DNA of 64,000 nt from Engelhardtia mirabilis (GTDB taxonomy: Bacteria > Planctomycetota > UBA1135 > GCA-002686595), in the NCBI RefSeq assembly GCF_007748095.1, contig NZ_CP036287.1, positions 1,240,001-1,304,000 of the forward strand, written 5' to 3'. Shown in pieces: positions 18,409-26,700 of the stretch. The notes beneath the pieces are model-generated. The model was not told the origin of the DNA and did no database searches. It worked only from the letters and a program-made list of their open reading frames with translations. Position numbers and translations under genes: made by a program. Positions within the stretch are counted from its first letter, which is position 1. Every line of letters starts with the position of its first letter.

Positions 18409-21267
18409 ATGGGGAGGAAGAAGGGAGAGTCCGTAGGGATCGAGGGGGACAAGATCGCATACATCCTCCGGGACCTGACTGTCGGGCACGCGGAGACGGC
18501 GATCGACAGCGCTTGTCGCAGGCCGCCGAAGGGTTGGGAGGTGCGGGACTGCAAGGCCGAGCTCGGTTCCGGCGAGGTCTTCGACGATGTGGTCCGACCC
18601 AATCTTGAGCAGGCCGATCTCGTGGTCGCCTTTGTTGACGAGCCCAACGCGAACGTGGCCTTCGAGCTCGGCTATGTGCGCGGACTCCTCGCCACGGCCG
18701 TCGGGCCGGGTCGGTTCGCCCTGGCAGTCGGGCGGACTTCAGCTCCCGATTGGGCGCGCGACGCCCCGCCCTACTCGGGTCTCGGGATCAAATCCGTTCG
18801 GAACGGCGACGAGCTCCGAGACCTGATCTCTAGCGGCGGTGGTGTCGCCTACTCCGAGGGGCCGACGCATGCCGGGGATCGGACGCTCTTCTCGGCGCCA
18901 TCGAAGGGGTTCGGGTCGGACTACCGTGGCCACGCTGAAGAAGTAGCGAGAGACTGGGTCCACCCCAGCTCCAGCGGCTGGAACCTCAAGTCGATCCATC
19001 GACAGTTTGATGGTATCGGGCGCGTGGTCTGGGTCATCAGTGAGTGCGACCCCGATGAGTCGAGTCGCGATGGCATCGCCAACATCCAGGGTGCGGCTCT
19101 GGCAGGCTTCGCTCGGGCGCTGGGCTTGGACATCCAGGTGCTTGGGTCGAACAAGGCTCGTCGAATCGCCGATCTGGCGGGCGAGGTGAGGGTCTTCCAC
19201 AACTTGGAGGAGTTCGAGGGACTCCTGCGTTCGTTGGAGGGAGTGTCGCGAGTCCAACCTTCGAGGCCGGCGAGACTGAATCCCGTCGACAGGATGCCAG
19301 GCCAGCTCGAGTCGCTGATCCAGGACTACGAGCGCCGACGAGCGAAGGGTGAGGACGCTCGCGAGCTGGCGGCGCAGATTCGTGCCGAGAAGCGCAAGCT
19401 CAGGCAGGCTCCGACGCTCCAGCCGAATTACGTCATTGGACGCGACGACCGCTATGCCCTCGAAGAGGTCATCGGTTCTGGGGGATTCGCACAGGTCTGG
19501 CGTGCATGGGATCGTCGCCGGAGTCAGTTCGTCGCGCTGAAAGTTCTGCACGGTCAGCACGCAAGCGACAAGAGCAGGGTCAGGCGCTTTCTGAGCGGCG
19601 CCCGGAAGCAGCAACGCTTGAATCACCCGAACATCGTTCGTGTCCTCGACATCGAGCCTGACGACGAGTCCGGTTGGGTTTTCTTCGCGATGGAGCTGAT
19701 CGAGGGGACGGATCTCAAGGCCGCCGTGACCGAGGGCACGGTCGGGCGCGAAGACTCTCTGGCCGCCCTCGAGGACGTGGCGAATGCCTTGGGCTACGCG
19801 AATCGGGACTTCGGAATCGTCCACCGGGACATCAAGCCTGCCAACATCCTCATCGATCGAAACGGTCGAGCCCATCTGAGCGACTTCGATCTGGTTCATG
19901 CTCCCGAGTCCAGCCTCGGCACGATGGTTGGGCAGAGCATGGGGACCTTCGACTTCGGCGCTCCGGAAGTGCTGAACGGCGATGAGAGCACGTCCCACGC
20001 GAGCGACGTCTATTCTCTCGGAATGACGCTCCTCTGGACTCTGTCTCGTGGCAAGCCGATCCGACGAGGAACGGGCGGACAGATCGAGATAGCGTTCCGA
20101 GCGGCAAACCTCTCGCCGCCCGCCGAAGAGGCAATTCGCGCGAGCTTGAGCGACCGCCCAGACGCGAGACCTGCGTCGGCCGAGGACTTGCTCGCGGCTG
20201 TCCTGAATGGCGAGCGTGGCGCGGAGGGCGGAGCGCGGAAGGCCGAGGTCGAAACGCCGCGATTCAGTCGTCGTACCGCCCTTGTGGGGCTCGCGTCGGT
20301 CGGCGCGATCGGGTTGTCGATCGTGGGAGCCAAGCTTGCAAAAGGGGGGAGCGACGATCTCGATTCGATTCAGCGTCCTTTCGTAGAGGGAGAGTGGGAT
20401 GGGGTCGACCTCGCGCGGCTGCTGAACCGACTTCGTCAGAGCGGCGTGGAGGACGAGTCGTTGAGAGGGAAGGTGCTCGACCAAGTCGCAGCGGATGTGG
20501 CCACCGAAGATCTCGGCCAACGGATGTACGCCCTCGAGGTCTCGGGCGTGGGCGTCGATCGCGAGGCGTTCTTCCGCCGCTGTGGGCGTTGGCCGTCAAG
20601 TGGTGCCCCGAATCCGCCGACGATGGTGCGAGTTCCGCCGAGTGGTGACACAACGGTGTCGTTCCAGATGGGGAGCCCCGACGGGATCGGATACAGCGAC
20701 GAACGTCCGCAGCGCCAGGTGACCCTTTCGGCCTACGCGATTGCCGAAGCGCCGACCACTGAGGCTGAGTTCGCCCGGTTCGACCGCGCGAGGGGCGCGG
20801 TGGGCTCGAAGTTGCCCGTGGCGGGGGTCTCGTGGTGGGAGGCCTGGCTCTACGCACGCTGGGTGGGGGGGCGCCTGCCCACGGAAGCGGAATGGGAGTG
20901 CGCGGCGCGCGCGGGAACCAATGGACTCTGGTCTCACGGCAACGACGAGGCGGAGCTCGGCGTGTATGCGTGGTTCTCTGGGAACTCCGAGAGCCGCCGG
21001 CACGACGTCGGCACGCGGAAGGCCAACCCCTGGGGTCTCCACGATATGCACGGGAACGTTTGGGAGTGGTGCATGGACTGGTTCGGCGAGTACGACGGAG
21101 CCGAGACGGAGGATCCGTCGGGGCCCGCCGCCGGCGCCCGCCGCGTCCTGCGCGGCGGCTCCTCCTGGTACGGCGCGGCCGGCTGCCGCTCGGCCTTCCG
21201 CCTCTGGTACTGGCCCTGGTGGCGCATCGGCCTCGTCGGCTTCCGCGTCGTCCTCCCCAGCTCTTGA
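18409..21267 (+). CDS. TIR-like - Ser/Thr kinase - FGE/C-type-lectin receptor (DGR target 1)
   Basis: The 952-residue protein has five parts. Residues about 15-150 form a Rossmann/TIR-like or deoxyribosyltransferase-like domain with NANVAFELGY, whose Glu is the likely catalytic residue. A second related segment (RVVWVISECDPDESSRDG) follows to about 280. A Ser/Thr kinase spans about 345-600: glycine loop GSGGFAQV, ALKVL Lys, HRDIKPAN, and DFD in place of DFG. One transmembrane helix is at about 625-645 (LVGLASVGAIGLSIVGAKLA). The end is an FGE-sulfatase/CLec domain (about 738-952) with VRVPPSGDT, GVSWWEAWLYARWVGGRLP, MHGNVWEWC and a terminal VR. It may sense a ligand through the lectin tip and signal by phosphorylation. 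I chose ATG 18409; 18322 would add an unconserved 29-residue leader. Confidence 0.9.
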   Translation: MGRKKGESVGIEGDKIAYILRDLTVGHAETAIDSACRRPPKGWEVRDCKAELGSGEVFDDVVRPNLEQADLVVAFVDEPNANVAFELGYVRGLLATAVGPGRFALAVGRTSAPDWARDAPPYSGLGIKSVRNGDELRDLISSGGGVAYSEGPTHAGDRTLFSAPSKGFGSDYRGHAEEVARDWVHPSSSGWNLKSIHRQFDGIGRVVWVISECDPDESSRDGIANIQGAALAGFARALGLDIQVLGSNKARRIADLAGEVRVFHNLEEFEGLLRSLEGVSRVQPSRPARLNPVDRMPGQLESLIQDYERRRAKGEDARELAAQIRAEKRKLRQAPTLQPNYVIGRDDRYALEEVIGSGGFAQVWRAWDRRRSQFVALKVLHGQHASDKSRVRRFLSGARKQQRLNHPNIVRVLDIEPDDESGWVFFAMELIEGTDLKAAVTEGTVGREDSLAALEDVANALGYANRDFGIVHRDIKPANILIDRNGRAHLSDFDLVHAPESSLGTMVGQSMGTFDFGAPEVLNGDESTSHASDVYSLGMTLLWTLSRGKPIRRGTGGQIEIAFRAANLSPPAEEAIRASLSDRPDARPASAEDLLAAVLNGERGAEGGARKAEVETPRFSRRTALVGLASVGAIGLSIVGAKLAKGGSDDLDSIQRPFVEGEWDGVDLARLLNRLRQSGVEDESLRGKVLDQVAADVATEDLGQRMYALEVSGVGVDREAFFRRCGRWPSSGAPNPPTMVRVPPSGDTTVSFQMGSPDGIGYSDERPQRQVTLSAYAIAEAPTTEAEFARFDRARGAVGSKLPVAGVSWWEAWLYARWVGGRLPTEAEWECAARAGTNGLWSHGNDEAELGVYAWFSGNSESRRHDVGTRKANPWGLHDMHGNVWEWCMDWFGEYDGAETEDPSGPAAGARRVLRGGSSWYGAAGCRSAFRLWYWPWWRIGLVGFRVVLPSS
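21133..21261 (+). repeat. DGR variable repeat VR1
   Basis: These 129 bases align without gaps to TR (22532-22660, read on the minus strand). They differ at 18 positions, and all 18 are adenines in TR: 3 of 21 mutable adenines are unchanged. Fifteen codons are affected, including TAC to TCC, AAC to GGC, AAC to CTC and AGG to TGG. The final 27 bases, GTCGGCTTCC through CCCAGC, are identical to TR and act as the likely initiation-of-mutagenic-homing (IMH) block. VR1 encodes the last 43 codons but one of the kinase receptor. Confidence 0.95.
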
Positions 21268-21298
21268 CCTTGTCCTTGTTCTTGATGTGTCCGATCGG

Positions 21299-21312
21299 CG
21301 GCGGATTCGCCG
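21299..21312 (+). other. Palindrome downstream of VR1
   Basis: CGGCGGATTCGCCG forms a stem with one G:T wobble. It lies exactly 37 bases after the end of VR1, the same spacing as the palindromes after VR2 and VR3. Hairpins or cruciforms just 3' of VR are known to aid target recognition in phage and treponeme DGRs, so this is probably such an element; a transcription terminator is the alternative. Confidence 0.7.
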
Positions 21313-21371
21313 GCGACGGCGGTATGGCGTCATGAGCGGCGAAGTGGCGTCCGGCCAGTGCACCCCCCCCC

Positions 21372-22382
21372 TCACCAGCCCATCTGGTCCCCCAGTCGAG
21401 ACGCGAGACTGTCCTCCCAGGCGACGGTCGTCTCGCCGTGCACCGGTCCCCAGGCTTCCCGCGCCGCGGCGGCGGACAGGCGGCGGAGGGCCTCGGCGCT
21501 CGGCGCGATGCCGCCGTGCGTGATCCGGGCGCCCAGGCCGTGGAGCGCGCCTGCACAGGAGCGGACGCGCGCGTGGGGGACCTTCAGGCGCAGGTGGCGC
21601 TCGCGCTCGAGCCAGTCGCTCGAGTCCTCGCGGATCGCTTCCAGCCGTCTGCGGTCGTCGCCGAACAGGAACAGGTCGTCGACGTAGCGCACGTAGCCGC
21701 CCACGCGCACCTCGCGCTGGAGCCAGTGGTCGAATTCCCCCAGGACCACGTGCGCCGCGAGGACTTGGCTCGTCGCCGCGCCGATCGGGAGGCCGCGTCC
21801 CGCGGGGGGCCAGGCTCGGTCCATGCGGGCGAAGCGGCGCAGGTCGGACCGATCGTAGAAGCCCGCTCCCGCGTCGAGGACGTGCTCGATGACCGAGAGG
21901 AACGGCCGGTCGCGGATTCGGCGGGCGAGGAGCTCGCGCAGGAGCTCGAGGTCGATGCTGGGGAAGTAGCTCCGCAGGTCCAGGTGCACGAACCAGTGCC
22001 GGCGCCGCAGGTGCCGAAGCAGGGCCAGGCGCGCGCGATGCGTGCCCCCGCCCGGTCGGCAGGCGAAGCTGGCGGGGCTCGCGCTGGGCAGGAACACCCG
22101 CTCCAGCAGGCGTGCGAGGGCGTGCAGGACCAGTCGGTCCTCGAGGGGCGAGTAGGCGATCACGCGCGGCTTGGGGTCGCGGATGCAGAGCGCTCGGAAC
22201 GGTCCGGGCCTCCAACGACCCGCTCGCAGGCGCGTCAGGAGCGCGCGGACGCAGGCTTCGCGCGTGAGCAGGAAGCGCGCCACCTGAGGCCGACGCCGAC
22301 GCCCGCGGACCGCGTCGTCGACCGCGGCCTCGAACCAGGCGCGGTTGGTCAGGTCCGCGAAGAGGCCGCCGACGGACTTCAT
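21372..22382 (-). CDS. DGR-type reverse transcriptase
   Basis: The 336-residue product is a compact reverse transcriptase. Catalytic Asp135 sits in HLDLRSYFPSI, and the YVDD box at residues 233-236 (YVRYVDDLFLF) supplies the other two. Motif 4 reads GLPIGAATSQ (197-206); the terminal SQ in place of the SP of most RTs is diagnostic of DGR enzymes. The N-terminal IRDPKPRVIAYSPLEDRLV (68-85) matches the R-x-I-x-x-x-P-x-x-x-R-V region of group II/DGR RTs. There is no maturase or endonuclease domain. ATG 22382 is chosen because upstream sequence in this frame is out-of-frame TR and avd. The gene follows TR by 149 bases and converges on the kinase receptor, 104 bases apart. Confidence 0.95.
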   Translation of the reverse strand: MKSVGGLFADLTNRAWFEAAVDDAVRGRRRRPQVARFLLTREACVRALLTRLRAGRWRPGPFRALCIRDPKPRVIAYSPLEDRLVLHALARLLERVFLPSASPASFACRPGGGTHRARLALLRHLRRRHWFVHLDLRSYFPSIDLELLRELLARRIRDRPFLSVIEHVLDAGAGFYDRSDLRRFARMDRAWPPAGRGLPIGAATSQVLAAHVVLGEFDHWLQREVRVGGYVRYVDDLFLFGDDRRRLEAIREDSSDWLERERHLRLKVPHARVRSCAGALHGLGARITHGGIAPSAEALRRLSAAAAREAWGPVHGETTVAWEDSLASRLGDQMGW

Positions 22383-22531
22383 CGCGGGCCGTGGAAGGGG
22401 ACCCCGCCGCCGTTTGCCGCGCGGGGCGGTGACCAGGGGGCGGGGTCGTGCCGGCGCGGGGGCCGGCCGGGCTCGGGCCTGCTCACTTCGATCCCCGGGA
22501 CGCGGCCGTGGGCCGCCGCCGGTCGACGCGG
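22383..22531 (-). ncRNA. Spacer between TR and RT start (DGR RNA Sp region)
   Basis: A 149-base spacer follows TR before the RT start codon. In the best studied phage DGR the RNA immediately 3' of TR primes cDNA synthesis and binds the RT-Avd complex, and it is about this long. The region here is GC-rich with complementary runs (CCGCGTCGACC near GGCGGCGG). Its role is inferred from position only. Confidence 0.5.
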
Positions 22532-23061
22532 GCTGGGGAGGACGACGCGGAAGCCGACGTTGTCGTTGCGCCTCCAGGGCCTGTTCCTGTTGCGGTAGGC
22601 CGAGCGGCAGTTGTCCGCGTCGTTCCAGTAGGAGCCGCCGCGCAGGACGCGGTGGGCGCCTCTTGGGCCCGAAGCCCTGTTCGATCGCTCGCTCGGCCGC
22701 GTCCGCGAGCAGTCGCCCGCCGCCACCCACCGACCATGCGGCCGAGCTCGTCCGTGGAGTCGAGGACGTACCGCGCCCGGTGAGCCTCGAAGGTCCCGAC
22801 GGCGCCGGCCACGCGCGCGTGGATGCGGAGGCGCACCAGGCGGCGGTCGAGGGCGCGCAGGGTTCGGCGTCGCTCGCCGGGGAGCAGCAGCGCCACGGCC
22901 ACGTCGGCGCACGCGTCGCGGGCAAGGGTGGCGACCTCGCTCCAGGCGTCGTGGGCCGGGCCGTCGCCCGCCTGCGCGCTCCGCTCGGCGCACCACACCG
23001 CGAGGTCCAGGGCGAGGACGTAGGCCGGCGCCTCGGCGCGCTCGGCGTCCGGGGCGGTCAT
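22483..23061 (-). CDS. DGR accessory protein (Avd-like helical bundle)
   Basis: The first about 110-130 residues are helical and Arg-rich, like the four-helix Avd proteins that bind DGR RT and its RNA as a pentamer. Shared phrases with the orphan homolog at 47619 are ALDLAVWCA, VALLLP/EALLLP and a terminal LDSTDELG/LDEIDAVEG. The open frame continues to 192 residues because it reads straight through TR in a different frame (from about residue 134, Ala/Thr-rich), so the true C-terminus may overlap TR. The ATG overlaps the TGA of the HTH gene (ATGA), so the two are translationally coupled. Similarity was judged by eye; the wider four-helix bundle family (such as 23S rRNA intervening-sequence proteins) is the alternative. 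Confidence 0.8.
   Translation of the reverse strand: MTAPDAERAEAPAYVLALDLAVWCAERSAQAGDGPAHDAWSEVATLARDACADVAVALLLPGERRRTLRALDRRLVRLRIHARVAGAVGTFEAHRARYVLDSTDELGRMVGGWRRATARGRGRASDRTGLRAQEAPTASCAAAPTGTTRTTAARPTATGTGPGGATTTSASASSSPARVDRRRPTAASRGSK
22532..22660 (-). repeat. DGR template repeat (TR)
   Basis: Read on the minus strand, the 129 bases translate in the VR frame to residues beginning GAHRVLRGGSYWNDADN and ending NVGFRVVLPS. They contain 22 adenines, 21 of them in 15 codons (mostly AAC, GAC, AGG, TAC) that line the lectin binding face. The conserved backbone codons contain none. That clustering is what an adenine-mutagenic template needs: up to 4^21 DNA variants are possible. TR lies between the avd body and the RT and has no 14-nt palindrome 37 bases downstream, unlike the three VRs. 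Confidence 0.95.
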
Positions 23062-23642
23062 CGCGCGGCACCCCGACGCTCGTCGAGGCGCTCGCTCCAG
23101 CGCACCAGCCCGCCGAGAGAGGGCAGCACGACCTGCTCGAGGCGATCGACCCAGGCGCCACCGGGACCGTCGCCCTGCGTATCGGGCTGGATCGCGAGGC
23201 GCGCCACCGCGCGGGAGAGGTGCAGGCGTGCGTCGAGGAACCCGTCGCGCTTGCGGTCACCCGCCCACTCGTGGGCGCCCCGGGCCAGGGCATCGAGGGC
23301 GCGGTCGAGGCAAGTGAGAACGCACGCAAGCGACCCATCCGTGCCCGCGGCGATCTCCCGCCGCAGCGCGACGGTGGCGGCGAAAGGCTCGAGGTCGAGG
23401 GCCGAGCGCCGACGCTTGCCGCCCAGCGCGCTGGCCAAGGCGCCGTCCACGCTGTCGCGGACGCGCCGGGCGCGGGCGAAGACCGCCGAGCGCTGGTCCT
23501 CGGTCAGGGGCAGGTCCGCCCGCCGCACCGTCCAGCGCCCACCGACCTTGCTGCCGCGCAGGTCGCCGCGGCGAAGGCGGTCGCGCAGGGTGCGCTCGTT
23601 GACGTCCATCAAGAGCGCCGCTTCGCGCAGGGTTAGGTCCAT
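23058..23642 (-). CDS. HTH (excisionase/MerR-type) protein with helical domain, DGR-associated
   Basis: The 194-residue protein starts MDLTLREAALLMDVNERTLRDRLRRGDLRGSKVG, split here as a classic excisionase-type helix-turn-helix: a helix pair then a wing ending in GGRWTVRRADL. The remaining 140 residues are predicted helical and Arg/Leu-rich, without a family I recognise; they may pair with Avd. It probably binds DNA or RNA in the DGR, either repressing the operon or guiding homing. A GAGGAGGAG ribosome site lies just upstream of the ATG. It follows VR2's gene by 146 bases and overlaps avd by four bases. A truncated copy of its first 36 codons lies at the equivalent place after VR3. Confidence 0.75.
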   Translation of the reverse strand: MDLTLREAALLMDVNERTLRDRLRRGDLRGSKVGGRWTVRRADLPLTEDQRSAVFARARRVRDSVDGALASALGGKRRRSALDLEPFAATVALRREIAAGTDGSLACVLTCLDRALDALARGAHEWAGDRKRDGFLDARLHLSRAVARLAIQPDTQGDGPGGAWVDRLEQVVLPSLGGLVRWSERLDERRGAAR

Positions 23643-23743
23643 CGCTCTCCTCCTCTCGGGTTGCAGGTGAGGGAGCGGACGGGCGGTGGGGGCGTGCGTG
23701 AAAGGACGTTTGGCGGATCTCGCCGGCGGGATTCAGTCATCCC

Positions 23744-23757
23744 CGGCGGATCCGCCG
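23744..23757 (-). other. Perfect palindrome downstream of VR2
   Basis: CGGCGGATCCGCCG is perfectly self-complementary. It lies 37 bases beyond the end of VR2, the same distance as for VR1 and VR3. Compare CGGCGGTTCCGCCG after VR3: the stem is kept while the centre changes. It is likely a DGR target-recognition hairpin. A related GGCGGATCT-CGCC stem sits a further 30 bases on. Confidence 0.72.
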
Positions 23758-23788
23758 CCGATCGGACACATCAAGAACAAGGACGAGG

Positions 23789-26700
23789 TCAAGAGCTGGG
23801 GAGGACGACGCGGAAGCCGACGTAGTCGCCGCGCCACCAGGGCCTGAGCCCGTTGCGGTAGGCCGAGCGGCACCCGTCCGCGAAGTCCCAGCAGCAGCCG
23901 CCGCGCAGGACGCGGTCGGCGCCTGCGGCGAGCCCCGACGGGTCCTCGGTCTGGGCCTCGTCGTACTCACCGAGCCAGTCCGCGCACCACTCCCTGACGT
24001 TCCCGTGCATGTCGAGAAGGCCCCAGGGGTTGGCCTTCCGCGTGCCGACGTCATGCCGGCGGTTCTCTGAGTTCCCATTGAACCACGCATACTCGCCGAG
24101 CTCCGCCTCGTCGTCGCCGTGGGACCAGCGTTCCGTCGTCCCCGCGCGCGCCGCGCACTCCCACTGCGCCTCCGAGGGCAGCTCGCACCCCACCCAGCGT
24201 GCGTAGAGCCAGGCATCCCACCACGAGACCCCCGCGACCGGATGGTTGGGGTGCTTGGCGCCCTTGCTCTTGTCGAACCGTGCGTACTCCGCCTCGGTGA
24301 CCGCCGTCGCACCCATCGAGTAGGCGGACAGAGTCACCTGGCGCTGCGGCCGCTCGTCGCCGTGACCGACCCCGTCAGGACTCCCCATTGCGAACGACAC
24401 CGAGGTGTCACCCGTCGGCGGAATCCGCACCATCGCCGGCGGATTCGGGACACCCGTCGACGGCCAGCGACCGCAGCGGCGGAAGAACGCCTCGCGCTCG
24501 ACGCCGACCCCCGACGTCTCGAGGGCGAAGTAGCGGTGGGCGAGGTCCCGCGTCTCCATCGAAGGCGTCACCGGCTCGAGCACGAGGCGGCGCACTTCGC
24601 CGCAGTCCGCGCCATCGAGGCGAAGGTTCCGCAGGAGCTCCGCCAGGTCGACTCCGTCCCAGGGGGCGTCGTCACCTGACTCCTCAGCAGGCACCTGATC
24701 GAGAAGCTCCAACGCTTCCTCGGGATCGAGCCCCTCTAGCTGCGGAAGAGTCCGGTGCGCCAGGTCGTGGTCGCGGGTGACGATCGCCTCGAGCAGCGCG
24801 CCCCGCCGCGGGTCCTCCTGACCGAGCAACCCGACCAGCAGCGCCACCGTCTCGCCCCAGTGCCGCTGGCCCTCCCGCGTGTCGAGCAGCGCGATGAGAC
24901 CGTCCACGTCGAGCCCCTCGTCGTCCGCCAGGGCCCGCGCGGCGAGGAACTCGCGCAGGCTGCGGTGCAGGTACCGCCAGTCGCCGCCCGGTCCGTCGTG
25001 GGGACCCAGGACGCCGGCGTTGCGCCGCACGTCCCGCAGGAACTCGCCGGTCTTGTCGCCCCAGTCCTGGCGCAGGGCCCGCCGCACCGCCGGCGAACCT
25101 TCGGCGGCCAGGGACAGGGCCTGGTAGACCTGGTCCTCCGTCCAGCTCTCGCCCCCGGCCCGCTGCAGCTCCAGGGAGAGCGGCGCGAGCACCGCGGCGG
25201 CGGCCTGGGGCGAGTTCATCTCGCGCCGCTCGACGCCGAAGCCGCGGCGCAGGAGCAGCTTCACCGCCTGGTCGTAGAGGGCGCCGCGGGTGGGGGGCAG
25301 GGGCGTGTCCTCGTCCTCGAGCTTGGCGATCAGGGTCAACAGGAACGGGTTCGCGGCCAGCTCCACCATGCGCGGCGAGCGTTGGATGCGCTCCCAGGCG
25401 CTCGCGGCGGCGCCCTCGCCGATCCAGTTGGCGAGGAGCTGGCGTTGGGCGGGCGCATCCAGGGGCAGGAGGTCGGCGGCGACGAAGGAGGCTTCCGGCG
25501 GGCCGGCGTAGGCGGTGCGCCGCGAGGTGACGACGATCGGGCAGTCGCCGAAGTCCGCCGCGAGGGCGGCCAGGATCTCGGGCACGCGCGGGGCGTCGGC
25601 CTCGTTCACCTCGTCGAGGCCGTCGAGCAGGATCCAGACCAATCCCTCGCGCGCCCGCTCGCGCAGGTCGGCGGCCAGCTCGGCGGGGCTCTCGGCCGAG
25701 GTCCGCGTCGCGTCGGCGGCGACCAGGTCGAAGACGTCCCGACGGTTGTCGGTGGCGGCCAGGCGGTTCAGCGACGCGAAGACCGGCAGGGGGCCGGCTT
25801 CGTCACGGGCCAGCTCGCAGGACAGGCGCCGGCAGAGGGTCGACTTGCCGCTGCCCGGGTCGCCGAGCAGGATCCAGCGGCCCGTGACACCGACCTCGAG
25901 GTTGGCGGGGATCCGAAGCAGGTCGCCGAGGGTCAGGCGCGCGGCGCTGAACAGGCTCTTGCGGCGGAAGTCCTCCTCGACGTCCGAGTCGCCGCGCATC
26001 TCGAAGTGGCGCGCCTGGTCGATGCGGACGTTGAGGCCGACGTAGACGTCCTTGAGCGCCTTCGCGGTGGTGCCGAAGAAGGGCACGGTCGTGGCGTGGG
26101 CGGACTGGACCCAGCGGCGGTAGGCGTCGAGGGGGGCGACGGTCGCAGGCGCCGCCTGGTCTGCGCCGCGGCCCGTCTCGCCCGCGCGCACCTTCGATGC
26201 CGCGAGCACCGCGGCGCGGTCCGCCTCGAGGGTCTGGTCCAGCTCGTCCATGAGCTGCATGAACTGGAGCGCGCCTCGGAACTCCTTGACCTGGCGGCCG
26301 ACGTCGACGACCTCGCGAGCGGACTCGAAGCGGTAGGGGCACACCTTCAGGCCCTGGGCCGCAGCGAACCCGGCGATGGCCGCGTGGGCCGCGTTGGCCT
26401 GGCCGTCGCGCTTCTCCACGTCGGGGTCGAAGTCGAGCAGCACCCAGACCACGCGCCAGGCGCCGTCGAGCTTCTCGACGAGGTCGACGAGGTTCCAGCC
26501 GCTGGGGTCGAGCACGGTCCAGTCCGGGCGCTCGGTCCGGACGCGCTGGATGATGCCCCTGCCCAGGTTCGGCGCGGGGCAGAGCAGGATCGTGCCGTTG
26601 TCGAGGGTCGCGCGACCCTCGACCACGGTCCCCTCGCCCGCGACCATCGCCGCGAGCTCGTCGCGGTCGGAAGCGCGGTCGCGGATCACCCCGATGAACG

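Larger units (their letters stand above)
23538..24770 (-). repeat. Segmental duplication, copy 1 (pairs with 27447-28680)
   Basis: From the FGE domain of target 2 through the stop, the 146-base intergenic stretch and the first 36 codons of the HTH gene, the DNA closely matches target 3's 3' region. The intergenic 146 bases are nearly identical by eye, while the NACHT halves of the two genes are more diverged. The right boundary is approximate. Confidence 0.7.

Noticed and set aside
20620..21267. The FGE-sulfatase domain as an active formylglycine-generating or sulfatase-modifying enzyme
   Set aside because: No catalytic Cys pair of the enzyme is present at the C-terminus, and its tip is the DGR variable region, so a ligand-binding role is more likely.
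21372..22382. Group II intron or retron as the source of the RT
   Set aside because: No maturase/endonuclease domain, intron ribozyme ends or msr-msd structure; the SQ motif, TR and VRs indicate a DGR.
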